Source: Monomorium pharaonis
Taxonomy: Eukaryota > Arthropoda > Insecta > Hymenoptera > Formicidae
Assembly: GCF_013373865.1 (NCBI RefSeq)
Contig: NC_050473.1
Coordinates: forward strand, 7,513,710 to 7,577,709
Direction: 5' to 3'
Length of the DNA stretch: 64,000 nt
Shown: positions 47,643 through 61,069 of the stretch, one piece after another
Position numbering within the stretch: the stretch's first letter is position 1
How the letters are laid out: the number at the start of each line of letters is the position of its first letter
Program-made: the position numbers and the translations under genes
The notes under the pieces: model-generated
Database searches by the model: none
What the model was told of the DNA's origin: nothing
The model's input: only the letters and a program-made list of their open reading frames with translations

Positions 47643-49279
47643 GTGAGTATTTTCTCAACGACGGCGTAAGATTCGACGTCGTTAAATGTAGAGGACATTA
47701 AAAATTAAATAGATTAAGAATATATATGACACATTAAAAGACATAAACACAAATGGACTTCTTGAAATGTTATATTTACAGAAAATCACACGGTAAAGCT
47801 TTAATGCTCGACGGTGTGATCCAATGCACGGAGAAAGATGAGATGTCCTATCACGAAATGATATCGTATTTACCGCTCTGCAGTCATCCAAAGCCTCAGC
47901 ATGTAAGTGTAATAATTAATAAAATGTTAGGTTTACATCAATTCATTAAAATTTTTTAAATTTATATTTTGCATATATTATAATAAATTTCTTTATTTCT
48001 GTTTATAAGATTTTTCTTATTAGTTGATTTAATAAAATCTTTCTTTCATAAATTTATCTTCTATTCTTGTAATAATAAAATGTATATAGAAGATATTTAT
48101 CAAAATCAGTTCGTTTATTAGTCAAATAATTATGTATCTTACATCGGTCAATAATCAATTTTTTATCAATTATTTAAATCAAATATGTTAAATATTATGT
48201 ATCTTTAAGCTTTTTGTGTAAACTTTTTAAAAGTTTTGCGTCACAAACTATATCTTTAGAAAAATATAGATAACTTGAAATTTCTGTAAAAAAAACAGGT
48301 TCTGATAGTCGGAGGTGGCGATGGTGGGGCTGCCCGAGAAGTCGCGAAACATCCGGATGTAGAGCGCGTCACGTTAGTGGATATCGACGACCGAGTTATC
48401 GAGTTGTGCAAGCAATATCTGCCTCATTTGAGTTTGGGCCTTAACAATCCCAAAGTGAACGTTTCTGTTGGCGACGGTTTCGAATTTCTAAGGCACCATC
48501 GTGCGGAATTCGATGTCATCATTACCGACAGCAGTGATCCCGTAGGCAAGTACCGCAAAACTTTGTACCGCAATCACATAAGTTTCCATAAGATTTCTTC
48601 GCATAAAAAAAAGTATACTATTTCTTTAACGGGAGATATTAGAAACAGTAATAATTCTAACGTTCCGTTTAGGTCCCGCAGAGAATCTCTTTAAACAGTC
48701 GTACTATGAATTACTAAAGGGTGCGTTGAAACCTGGTGGAATTATTGCCAGCCAGGCTGGCACAGCATGGATGAACATGGACCAAGTACGCAACACACTC
48801 CAGCATTGCAAGACTGTGTTTCCCGTTGCTGCCTATGCGGTAACGGCTGTACCGACGTACCCCACGGGTCAAATCGGTTTCGTTCTTGGCAGCTTAAACG
48901 AAGTTAGTATTAGACATATATATGTATACATATAGTAATGATAAAAATTTCAAGTGTGTGTATATGTGGTAACATTTTACATATTTTCTCATTTAATAAT
49001 TTAGATAGAAAATATGAGAAAGTTCAAAACTTAAAAAAAATTTTTTTTTCAAAAAGTATTAGAGTTATAAATCATGTTAATGTTAAATTAGCCTTCTTCC
49101 GAATATATTTAATCTTCATTCTTCAATTTCTTTTTCAGCAAACAAATTTAACAGAACCGGTGAAGACATTCAGCGACGAAGATCTCGATTCTATGTCGAT
49201 GATGTATTACAATGATAAAGTACATCGGGCAGCTTATGTCTTACCAAGATTCGTGGAGAAGGCTTTACGCGGTGATTAA
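47512..49279 (+). CDS. SpdS: Spermidine synthase (5 coding exons, 289 aa)
   Basis: Transfers the aminopropyl group of decarboxylated S-adenosylmethionine to putrescine, giving spermidine and methylthioadenosine, in the cytosol. Exons 47512-47642, 47782-47902, 48299-48545, 48673-48902 and 49139-49279 join in frame. Visible family features: N-terminal GWFSELNELWPG; LDGVIQCTEKDEMSYHEM; the nucleotide-binding VLIVGGGDGG at residues 85-94; the catalytic DSSDP at 161-165; and YPTGQIGF at 229-236. Length is close to the ~300 of animal enzymes. The start is the first of two nearby ATGs (residues 1 and 4); the preceding in-frame codons to acceptor 47487 have no stop but read as untranslated leader. 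The third intron uses a GC donor. Spermine synthase is unlikely, since no extra N-terminal domain is present. Confidence 0.96.
47782..47902 (+). CDS. SpdS: Spermidine synthase exon 2
   Basis: The acceptor is TTTACAG and the donor GTAAGT. It encodes KSHGKALMLDGVIQC through PLCSHPKPQH, including the putrescine/dcSAM-site region around QCTEKDE. Confidence 0.95.
48299..48545 (+). CDS. SpdS: Spermidine synthase exon 3 (nucleotide-binding and catalytic motifs)
   Basis: It begins VLIVGGGDGGAAREV and ends DVIITDSSDPV plus one base of the next Gly codon. The donor is GCAAGT, not GT; the next exon restores DPVGPAENLF only with this junction. Confidence 0.95.
48546..48672 (+). other. SpdS: GC-AG intron of spermidine synthase
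   Basis: A 127-base intron with donor AG|GCAAGT and acceptor TTTAG. The nearby GT at 48550 would put the following exon out of frame. Confidence 0.9.
48673..48902 (+). CDS. SpdS: Spermidine synthase exon 4
   Basis: Encodes PAENLFKQSYYELLKGALK through YPTGQIGFVLGSLNE, with donor GTTAGT. Contains the SYYELL helix and the GQIGF strand. Confidence 0.95.
49139..49279 (+). CDS. SpdS: Spermidine synthase exon 5 (C-terminus)
   Basis: The acceptor is TTTTTCAG. It encodes QTNLTEPVKTFSDEDLDSM through YYNDKVHRAAYVLPRF and ends EKALRGD-TAA. The YYN..VHRAAFVLP motif is the conserved C-terminal signature of animal spermidine synthases. Confidence 0.95.
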   Translation, partial: QTNLTEPVKTFSDEDLDSMSMMYYNDKVHRAAYVLPRFVEKALRGD

Positions 49280-49401
49280 AGTATTACCTAAATGTAAACT
49301 AGCGATATTTATTAAATTCGATTTAAAAGCAGTGAGTGAAACAGTGAAATTTACTTGGTCTGGTATCTGCGTGTAAATAATACTTCAGATCTCTTGTGAT
49401 A

Positions 49402-49407
49402 AATAAA
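49402..49407 (+). terminator. SpdS: Polyadenylation signal of spermidine synthase
   Basis: AATAAA about 120 bases after the stop codon; the best-placed candidate for a short 3' UTR. Confidence 0.55.
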
Positions 49408-52064
49408 CATAATTATTTACATACACTATCTAAATCTGAATTAGTGAAATTTTGTTTATTTGTAGTGCCACACTTATAACTGTGATTATCGATGACTATA
49501 CTCTGTATCTGTATATCTATAAATATGAATAATACAAATTAAATCCCGAAAAAAATACAAACAAAAATAAATCTTTTCTTACATATTTGTTAATAATTTT
49601 TTTTGATAAATATATAAATAATATAGATATTTTACGTTTTATAAATAAGTATGTCACGCAATATATTATATATTTACAATATGTAAAAAAAGATTTTGTT
49701 TTGTTTCCATTTTTTATGAGGTTTAATTAATTTGTATTATACATCTAATATTTTACATACGTTATAATATATATACTTTAATAATTATATAATATACTTT
49801 TAATTATTTTCAAAAGCTAAAGTTAACAATAATTAAAATTTACTTACAAGCGATTTTTAATAACAATATTTTGTCAATAGAACAAGTAGTTTACATTTTA
49901 TCAGCTGTAGATAAGATATTTCTAAGTATAAGATATAAAGTTTGGTTTTCCAAGTACAAAAAGTAACATTAGAATAGATATTTTTACATTATTAAAAAAA
50001 ATAAGTTAAATTATTGTAGATTTTTTTTCCATACACATATATATTTACATTATACATAGCGTACATGGTAACTACACAAAAATAAGTCAACCTGCTTAAC
50101 CATTCATTGTTAACATGCCGACGAATGTAAAATCTTATGACAAAATTTCATATAGGTGCGACACAGCAATAAAAACAATTAATTTTAAATTATATGTTTT
50201 ATACTTATAAATATTAAAGATTTTGTTTTTTTTTGTATTCCTTTCTAACAAACAGCAAAATAATCAATAATTATTTTTATTAAAAATAACGCAATAAAAA
50301 AAAATACAACTTACTAAATATTTCAAGATTATACCATTATTCTAATTAATTAATAACTATTTTTTTCTCTTTTTCTCCTTTTTTCAAATAGAGAAAAACA
50401 TTTATTTATAGTAGAAATGCATCAAGTTCTTTCTCTTATAAAAAGTTGCTCCGAGTAATCTTATCATTAGTATGAAGTAATCTCGTTCTATAATAAATTT
50501 GTAATGCGGTTTAACTTGCTCTTTACATAAAACTTTAGATTAAAACTTGAAAAGGACAAAAAAATTAGCAAGACTGAATACCATTGAATTGATATAGAAA
50601 GATAAAGTGCTCGGAGGGACAGTTTTCTTTTTTAAAACGCAGTTAAATTAAGTTTATCTATGTAATGTTTTTCTTTAATGTTGAATTATTACGTTACTCA
50701 ATTGCATTACTGATGGGCATAAGTAAAAATCTTGTCAATAAAAAATTGTCCATAAAAAATTTATAATCATTCGAAGCATGTCCGGAAACGATGTCATGAG
50801 ATGTCCAGAGAAATGAATCAATCGTAGAGTCTCGCAGTTTCGTTAATCCTCTTGATCGAGTATCTTATAATTCCTACAGACGCGCGGGGTATGATCGGAA
50901 CGAGGATTCACTCTCGCTGCTATCAGCGGAATTGCGTGATAATTAGCATATTCATGAATTAACCGCACGAGTTAGCCGAACAGTCTGAATATCTCAAAGT
51001 AAAATGAAGTGAGAATAGACGATGGTCTAGCAGACGGGTTGAGCGGGCAGCGGCCGGCACGCTTGAGAATCTCAAAGAAACCCTCTGTAAACATCCGATC
51101 TGTGGTTTTATTAATGGGAAAAGAAGGGAGAGAGAAGAAGCATATTACTCGCGGATTCGCAATTCCCAGGGCCTGCGTTCGGAATACGAAGCGAAAAGAG
51201 CGCGGCAGCCCTTTGATCCAACGCAATCTTCCCTCGTATGCGGCTCTGAAGCTTCGAGATTGAAAGGATATTTAGCGCTTCCTCCGGAAGTGCATCCTGC
51301 TCGGCATATACGCTCGCCCCTCCGCGCTCGCGCGCTCGCCGCGTTTTAGAGGCGGTGAGATTAAAGAAGCCGTATACCCCAGGTGTTCATCGGCTCGGTC
51401 GGAGTGATTACATTGGCCGACATTATGCGCGTGTCGCGCCGGGATCTCGTATAGCTCTCGTAGCGAAGCTTATACTCGGACGAGAGGCTGAAATGTCACC
51501 CGCTCGCAGGGCGGGACGCGCGTATAGATAATACGCGTGCACGCTTGCGTCGCAGCTTCACCGTCAACGAGTTACTCGAGGTTACGTGGGCATCGGCGGG
51601 CGATCGATTTTTTCGGACGTACCAACGCTTTTGATTCCCGCACGGTGCCCGACACAGTGGAATGTCGGGATATAGGTCAGACATCTATATCGTTAGCGAT
51701 ATAGATCGCGAAAGAACGCACTCCGCGTGCGACTTTTTTCCCTTCCCGTTCTCTGATTGGAATTCACCTGCGTTCGTGCCGTTCGCAAAATCAACGAACT
51801 TACGGTAGAATTGTCAGTGGTGACCGAAAAAAATTCTTTTTCGCCCGTCGGTCGACGCGCAAAAATCATATCGGTTAATTATATCGGTACATATGGGACC
51901 GTTGTAAAATTGCAACATGCAATTCTCCTCCGATTCTTCTGGCCTCGCTCTTTCGCGCGTTGCCGTTTCATCTGAATTTTTCTACGTCACGTGTGCCAAT
52001 AACAAAAAAAAAAAAAAGCGACAGGTTACGCAACAGGCAGCGCGAGTGATACCAGCAACGTTTT

Positions 52065-52330
52065 GCCCGACAAATGGTATAACACGAATGGCGTGGTGCG
52101 CATCACACGGTAACAAAGTTATCGTATTTGTCCTGGACCCCAAGCAACTTGTCACGTGTGTTTGGGAACGGATGCTGCGTGTCAATATTGCTAACACTGG
52201 CCGATCATTATATGCAGATTGGCACGAGTTACGCATGCTGCATTCATCCATGAAATTTGATTACGCCAATACAAATATCGGCCATTGCCATTGTACTGTA
52301 CAAAACGCGCGACTCTAACCGCGGCCGCGC
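52065..52330. repeat. Diverged interspersed repeat, copy 1
   Basis: Two blocks, one beginning ACAAATGGTATAACACGAAT and one containing TATTGCTAACACTGGCCGAT, recur in the same order at about 56755-56830, where the space between them is ~75 bases shorter. Identity by eye is near 70%. Family unknown. Confidence 0.45.
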
Positions 52331-54069
52331 GTGTCTTTGATGACATGTAATCGCGAGGTTTAACAATACATCAACGCCAGATGAATGTTAATATTGTTAA
52401 TATGTTGATAATTCTTGCTTTTATCCCTTTATTCGTACACGCGCATTTTTAATTCGTGTTATCGACGGGAAAAAAGATCGTCAAGTTCCTAAGTTATGTC
52501 TCGTGCTATCTTCATACAAATCTAATAATAACCGCTGAAGCGTAACGCAATCCTCTCGTAAGTATGTAATAACATGACATTTGTCTAACGGAATCGAGAA
52601 TTTAACTAATAAAGTGATTTATTGGAGCAAGTTTAATTGGAGCAATTTCGCATACAGTCGTTATTTCGGAGAAGCTCGGTGGGTCGTTAACTACGCTTAA
52701 TCTCTTCAAACGATTCCTCTTCGATGTTCCTGACTGCGTTTCGTAAGTCCCAAGTCTGACCATCTGTCAGTATGATATTGCCGAGAGAAGCAACAGACCA
52801 CACGAGCTTGTGGGATCCATAAATTATTGTTTCCTCAGAGATTGAAAAGTCAGTTCATAAATCACTATAAACCCGTTAGCTTCAAGCTGAAATTATGTGC
52901 GCAAAGCCTTCCAATTTCTTAAAAAACTTGTAAAATTTTTTTTTATAAAACACTGAAGAAAGTAATATTCTCGTACAAAGATATTCTTTTCTAAATATAA
53001 GTACTGAAATAAAATTATATAACATTAAATAGATATAACTTGCTTACACGAAAAAAATTGATTATTTGTAGGCTAATAAATGAATAAATAGCTGAGCGTC
53101 AATTTTATAAAATATATTTTTATATGTCACCAAACAACTCAACTGACCACTCTATGGAGTTTCGATTCTACGGAGTTTAGCGCAAATATTTAATATTACA
53201 TTGTCATCAATAAGTCAGCATAAAAGAACTGTTGTGACACAATATCGTAAAGAAAGTTATAGTTATAGAACATGAAAAAATATGAGCTACATTTTAAAAA
53301 GTCGCATAATTAGTCGAGTTTGTTATTAAACGTGACATTATTGTAATAGTTTTTATCAGTACGTGTTTGAACACGTACAAAGCCATGTAAATTGATCATG
53401 ATGTTATAGGTCAATTTCTAAAGATGCTATAGATAATGTACATAAATGAACTTATTCAACTTATTCAATGTTGATAAATGAAAAGTTTTTCATACAGAAT
53501 TTCTTATTATTTCGTATCACTTTTTTAATTAAATATGTAAATGGCTATATAAAAATGGCTATGTAATCAGATTTTGTTTTTTATTTTCGATACATCGTCT
53601 GCATTGAACGGAGAAAGAAAAACGATGTAGTATCTCGCGGTTAATCGAAAAGCACTCTTTTGCAAACAATTTATAAGTTTAGGGACGGAAGATTATGAAG
53701 TGATTTTCAAATGAGAGAGTTTCAGGAGGAGCCTAGAATATTCTAGCAAAGGTGAGAGAAACTTTCCTCTCTCCATCTTCTATTACGGCACACCGAGGTT
53801 ATAACATCCCTCGTAACTTTTCAGATCGCACACAATGCACTTCGGGGGCTTCGACGAATTTATTCGTTATGATATTTCCTGACCGTGGAAAACTTTGCCC
53901 TGTGATTCGTGATTGACGACAGCGCATTAAAAATGAGTGATTTAAGTGACCGATTAAGTAACATTGTTAAACAATAATTTTAAATTAAAATTTTGCACGA
54001 AACGGCAAGTGTATTAAAACAGAGAGAGAATTAATTTGAAAAGTGGAAAAAATCTCGTCTTATAATCCA

Positions 54070-54074
<5 letters not shown>

Positions 54075-54116
<42 letters not shown>
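54075..54116. repeat. (TA)n microsatellite
   Basis: A TA alternation of about 42 bases. Confidence 0.93.
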
Positions 54117-54122
<6 letters not shown>

Positions 54123-56749
54123 TAAAACTTAATAACAGTAATTTGCAATGGATTTTCATTTTCTTTTGCAGATTGGTTGTATTAGATCAGCTACTGTAAT
54201 GTTCTCGCGAAGAATATCTTTCAGCAGATATTCATGCGGCAATTTCAGTGTGCTTAATTATTCGTGCGCTATCTGCTTATAATCGAATTGGGGATTGTCC
54301 GCTGATCAGCAATAAATCTGCAGATCCTGCCGATTGCCGATTGGGATCGGTCTAAGATCATTATGACCTGGCCATATTGAACCGAGACACTTGGCTGATC
54401 CATTTCCAGGTTAATGAATTACCGATGAAACGGCAAATCGACACTGCTGCGGGGAACTGTATGTTCGAGATCGATATGCCTCCGCAAGACTGAAATTCGG
54501 CAATCACGAAATTACAGACAAATCGACGTGGAAGCGCGTTGCAACTGCGTCTGACGAAACGTACGCGCGCGCATTGACAAAATCGCGATCAACGAACCTC
54601 GAAAAATCCGCGAAAGGAATTTTCATAGTTCGGCCTCTCTGCATCGCGCGCGTCACCCGATTTTGATGGATGGATTTTCGGGTTGACGAAGATTTTACGG
54701 ATATATGAAAGCCGCTAAAATCCGTGGAGCGTCGATCAATTTCACGGTGTTAAGAGGAAGAGGCTCAGGATTGAGAGCTTTAAACGCGCCAAGCCGTTGA
54801 CACCGGCGAAATCTTATCCTCTAAGAATTGTCGATGATCGCCGGAGTGTTTAATGGAGGGATTACGCCATTCAACAAGATGTAATTTGCCTTTTTTCAAT
54901 AGAAAATGATAAAACGAGGCGATTTTAAGGTTTCATAGCTCCAAGTCGCATTTAAAAAGTGATAATGAAAAGATACTATTAGAATTCGTAAGAAATATTG
55001 TATAGTGTAAAATAAAATGTATTTCAAGTTTTAATAGACAAAACCACAGCAGCATTTCTTTCTCAAATAATATTAAACAAATTTTACAGTAAGTGTAAGA
55101 AAACTTTTTACCATATTTTGAGGTATTGAGTTTGAATCCACCGCCATAAAAATTCCATGAGATCTAATTTTTAAGATATAGCATGTTAGTGTATCTATTT
55201 GACTAACAGTGACAATTAAAACAAATTACTTAGAGTTCTTTTAATTACGGCAAAAATGGAAAAATAGAGTAAAATTAATCTAAATTATTTTTACTACTCT
55301 TGTGAGCAATACAGTATTGAAAAGAGAGGCATAATCACAGTATCGCGGAAATTTTTCGATGTCACTTTTTCATAAAAATAAAAACTAACTGTTCAATACT
55401 TCTTTATTTTACTAATTTAAAAAAAACTTCACTATATATACATATATACATATTTATATATACACATATATATAAATGTTGAAAGAAAATAATTTTCTTA
55501 TATCTCGAAAATCTGACAGAAACATTTCAATGGCAGATTCGGATTTGGCGTCGAAAATTATCCTAAAAACAATCTTCATAAGAGTACTCTTGCACAAAAT
55601 TTTATAAATTAGTGTAATTATTAAAATTACGATTTTAAGATAAACTGAAATTTAATAAGGCAATAAAATTGTCCCAGAAGTCTCAATGATGTCCCCTGTT
55701 AAAAAGAACAGCCAAATAAAGAATTTTGTATAACGCCTGACAAAAGATCTCGGCGGGGCTAGAATTATAATCGATAATTTTTCAACGAAGCGGCGCGAAA
55801 TGGATATGATACACGTACGGATTCCATTACGCATAGCCAATAAACGCAAATAAGTAATAATCGATTTAGCGGCGGTCAGTGACGTCGCCTGTTCAATGCC
55901 TTGCCCACGCGGGAAATATTAACCGAGACATAGGACCGAATACCGGCCGTGTCAAGATTTAGTTAACAGCTAACAAGCACTCTCCGCGCGCGCTAAATTT
56001 AGATACTCCCGCGTAGCGATTGACCGTTATCAGAGCCGCCGTGCATTATCGATGCATGCAAAGCCACCCCAATGCACACGACGCGATGAATATGTTATTA
56101 ATCTGTACCCGTTGTACCAGACGCCCGTTGAGAGGCGATCACATGCATATATAACTTAAGGATGTATAATCGTTACAGATCTCAGCGAAGACACTATTAA
56201 AAATATGACAAATGTTGAAATTTTAGCATGTACAACTATTCCATGAGATTGATAGTAGTTTTGACGACATTAAATTAATGAAAATCTTTCTGATAATCCT
56301 TAACAAAATTTTACATACTGTTTATGCATATTTTTAATTTAAATTACATCGCGAATGTTTCAAAGCATAACAAAAAGATTTGCTTTTGTGAAATATCAGT
56401 CGTGCGATGAATCTGCCTTAAGATGCCGTATAAAATTCTAAACTTTCCTTAGAAGCTACACGGCCGACCAATTTGAAATTTTAATGACATTAGTTTCACT
56501 TTAAATAACATGTTATATAATTTTTTAACATACTGAAACATTTTGATTTATGATATATATCTCCTTAAAGCCGCCCTCTAGGCACGAAGGGTAGCTCTAT
56601 AGTCTAATTTTACATCATTCCCGGAATTGAGATGCGTCAATACGTCGATATCTGCGAACATCCCGTCTTTACCACTCCCGACTGAACGCGAATAGTTGAA
56701 TTAAGATCGATCGCATACGATACGCCACGCGAATAGTTCGCTTGACGAA

Positions 56750-56960
56750 TTGTTTACAAATGGCATAGGCGAATTATGTTGTGCTGTACCTGCCGATATT
56801 GTTAACAATGACCGATGATTGTATCCAGATTGCGAGAGTTACAAACACGTCGCGCAAAATCGCGAACTGTCGCTACGACAGCACGAGTGTTGACCGTTAA
56901 CATTGTGGCGCACTAAACACGAACGTGAACGCGTAGACGATGAATTACCGTCAAGTTAAT
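56750..56960. repeat. Diverged interspersed repeat, copy 2
   Basis: It contains ACAAATGGCATAGGCGAAT and then TATTGTTAACAATGACCGAT, TATCCAGATTG and GAGAGTTAC, collinear with the copy near 52065. Neither copy codes for a recognisable protein. Confidence 0.45.
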
Positions 56961-59900
56961 ATAAACATTGAATAAATAATCGAATAATTGTACACCTACA
57001 TTATTAATAAGAATAAAATTTTAATCAAAATATATGTCGATATTGATTTCTATGCAATATCGAATATTCATACACGTTGGCTTATGTATAAAATATTGTA
57101 ATTTACAAATTTAGTTTATAATGTAAGCCGATGGGGCCGATTCGGGCGGCCCCGAGGCAGGAGATGTGCTCTGACGACTTGCCTCGGCAAGCAGAGTAAT
57201 TGTTTATGTTTTGCGCTACCGAAATCGAGAGTCAACGTTCGTTTGACGAGCGCCCGGTCATCGACCGATGAGGAAAGCGGGGAGACTTCCCGCGAGCGAC
57301 GCGGGACGATGTTCAGAGATTTCGAGCAGATCATCTACGGTACCGGAACTCGGAGTGGCGAACATACTCCGCACGCGATCGCCTGTAACGCTTCCGAATA
57401 AATATTATTTGATATATTCGAATAAGTTCGCTTTACCGGCCTGTATTTAATTCCGAACGCCATCCAGCGACTCCAGATTAATTCCTACTACAATAATTTC
57501 TTTAAATTGTTAGGATAATTAATTTAATAATTAATCTCACTTATCTATTGACTCACAATTTAATATAAGAAAATCTACTCTCTAAATTGCAATCACTGAT
57601 TTACAATAGTATACTTATAGCTATGATAAAGTGAGTATTCATTGACTTTTAGTGATTTTTACTTCAGAATTGGTGTATAATTACTGAAAGATCAGTGTTT
57701 TTATTACATTAATTGACAAGTTACAAGTATGCCACTGAAAATCACTGTATTTTCACTAATTTTACTAATTTTTCATGATTGTAATTTACAGAATACTATT
57801 TTGAAAATCTTTATTATTACATTTTTTAGAAATACGCAAAAAATATAGGTAAACAAAATAATAGCGTGCATAATAAATCGCGAACGATCACGACACACAC
57901 ATTTTTGCAGTTTCGCTCGCTTGTTTATTTATGCGCTTTAATAACAATAATTTAATCAAGCCCGTCCGCCTCACCACATGAACAGTTCACGCGATGAATT
58001 ACCTGGGCTACACCTTGCTCAAGGCTATCTGTAAATTGTAGCGAGATACGTGGAGTGTAGGATTAACTAAATGAGGATATCTCAAGGGAGGATTAAGCGA
58101 CTGTCTGTGCGCGGTAAGCGAGGGCATTAAGATTTTCGATTAATGCTGCCTCATCGATTTGCCGATCACATGTAAATATACACATATACGTATGTGTGTG
58201 CGCATATTTATATGTATAAGTAAGCGAAAGTATGTTATTGATTTAATTGCCGAATCAATTTTGATGGCTGTCTCAATTTTAATAAACTCTTTACATTTAA
58301 ATATATAATACATGCATTAAAAGTACACAAATTAACATTAACGTACAATTTATTATGTCGTCCCATAATTGGAACTTCCACATTAATATTTTTTTCAATT
58401 TACATTCACAATCAGATTGTTAAATATATAAAAATTTTTCTTTAAAATTATAATATTTATTGTCTACATTGATATTAACAAACTTTTGTAAATGTTTGAA
58501 CTGTAAATTTATACGAAATAAAGAAAATTATTTTAACTTTTAATGACCCATAATTGGAACCGTCACCTTACATTCATTTTATACATCAGGGGAGTTCTAC
58601 ATAAATCGTATGCATTTGTAATACATAATTTGATACAATGAAGGCAAACTCGCGCGGTTTTTTTTTTTTTAATAATTTGCGGGGTTAAAAGAGGCGTAAC
58701 TTTGGTTGCGTGTACAGCGAGGCGGTTTCGTTTGCAGCTTATATTCCTCACCGTACGCGGCCGGTCTGCGCAAACACACGCGCCGGAGACAAAATCCATG
58801 AATATGCAAGCTCGATCTAGCGCCGCTGTTCATTTCTGAATATCCGATGAATTTACGGGCGTATGTTTTCCCTGCATCGCTCACGACTGTCTCGATGGAA
58901 CCGCGGTAACCGCGATTAGAGCGGGTGCGGGGTGAGAACGGTCGTGGCCACGTATGTTGACCCATACGTTCCGCATCACGGTTATGGCCCCGAGATGCGG
59001 TCTCGTATGCCTGAAGCCTGAAATGCTCGAAAGATACTCGCGGATACAGCGACGTTTACGGATGGCAGGTATAAGATACAACGCGATATGAAACTTTTGG
59101 GGACCTTCTTCATCTCAGTCATCCCCTCCCCCCTTCCATTGCGACAGACGTATCTTTCTTCCCGTTTGTAACACGCAAACGCATACATAAAATAGAGCAT
59201 CACTGAATATTACTGTTTCGTTACTTTATGAAGAGTTTTATTAGGCTTATTCACGTCTGTCGCAGTGCAAATAATATTTAATAAAATATAAATGGAAAAA
59301 TAAAAACAAGGCCCACATTACATATTTTAATTTAGAATTTTTTTCTCTCGTACGTTTGAGGAAGTCGCGTATATGCAATATAAATTTTTATTTCTTTTTG
59401 CCGCAATTTCTAAACTAGCCCGTTGCACATTTCGTGCTTATTTTATTTTAGCAGTTTGTCAGTTTTCCTCTCTCACATTTTTTCCAGCGCGAGATGATCG
59501 GCGCGTCTCTTACGGGTCCGATCGTATATGCCCCCTTTTATTATATCGATGTATTTTTGCCGCAGCATAGAGAGAGAGTGCGGAGAAACGAAAGTGGAAT
59601 ACGCGGGTAGAAATGAGTTTATTTAAGCGCGAGTAAACGCCCCGGTGCTGCGCAAGCACGAGTCGGTATCGACAGACCGATACTGAGGTAAGTATCGACG
59701 CGGAATTTCAAAAACGCATGACGGTAGAATCTCCTCAGATTCCCCGGGTAGACGAATATTCGTGGTGTTCCGCCTTATTGAAAGACGGCACATATCTCGC
59801 AAGTTTGCGATGCCTGCAACGAGCCGTGAAAACGCGCAGTCTATTCTGACGAGGTCTATTCTGACTGCCGTTATGTAAAACCTCAGCACGGGATCCCAGC

Positions 59901-61025
59901 ACAAAGACGAAACGCGATCCTAACTCTAAAACACTAAGCAGAAATGACTTCGATCAAATTTTAATTAAGTTAATCAAAGTCTAATTAACTTATTAGGTAT
60001 AAATATTGGTTTTGTTGATGTGGAATTATTAATCTTTTCTTATCTGCGGACATATGGAGGAAAATATTAAATTAGAGATAGCATATTAAATTTGTGATTT
60101 TGCTTTGAGCAATTCTGTCAGTTTAATTAAGGTGTTACGCGTAGATAAATTATTTTATGTAATTATAAATAATACAAATAATTCCACACAGTACAAATTC
60201 GGAATACAATATTATATTACATATATAGAAATATATTTTATAGACATAAGAAAGTAATAATGTTATTTAACATTATGTACATATAACTTGTGCATTTAAT
60301 TTTTTCTTTTATTTAACTTTTTTATGTTAAATGATAAAATATTAATAATTCTATTCACATTAACAAAATAATACATATATAAATCTAAAAAATGAAATAA
60401 ATCTAAAATTATGTAAACATTAATATATTGGAGAATTAAATAAAAAATAAATTATGTATTTAACATGTTTTAATTATTATTATACATTTACTTAATAGTT
60501 CATATTTAATTTTGACAAATTGAGAGTTTACCAGAATTTATTTTTTTTTCAACTCAATTCTTCACCAAATATAAGAAAAAGTGTTTCTTTCTTTTTGTTG
60601 GAATACATGTGGAGCTGAAAGAATTAAATTAGAATGTGAAGACGTCTTTCATTCAAAATTTGTTCACGACAGACTACGTCAGCTCATGTGAGAGTGATGG
60701 ATGATATTTTTTGCATGTTATAAAAAGCTTGCGCTCAAAGCACACTACGTCGTACATCAATATTTGCAGCGGAATGTTAAGAAAAGAACTGAGTTACTTG
60801 TCAGTTACTTGTCGCAAGAGTAAAAAATAAAAACACTTAAGAGGCAAATCATACACGTATTCAGACATTTAAATCCTATCAAATTCATTTTTATTTACTT
60901 ATTTTTGCTCTAATCAACGAAGAAAGTTGTAGCCGACAAACTAATGTAAAAGTTTTCTTTAAGTGTTGCCGTCCATTTGTTCACCAAGAGAAAATATATT
61001 TATATTTTATTTAAAATTCTGTAAT

Positions 61026-61030
<5 letters not shown>

Positions 61031-61066
<36 letters not shown>
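61031..61066. repeat. (TA)n microsatellite
   Basis: A TA alternation of 36 bases. Confidence 0.93.

Positions 61067-61069
<3 letters not shown>

Noticed and set aside
51917..52318. 133-codon open frame on the + strand
   Set aside because: It lies in a CpG-rich block where several frames on both strands are open, includes a poly-Lys run from an A-tract, and shows no domain or splice context. It overlaps the diverged repeat.
58563..59203. Nested reverse-strand frames in a CpG-rich block
   Set aside because: Four overlapping frames in different phases, none with family features or consistent splice sites.
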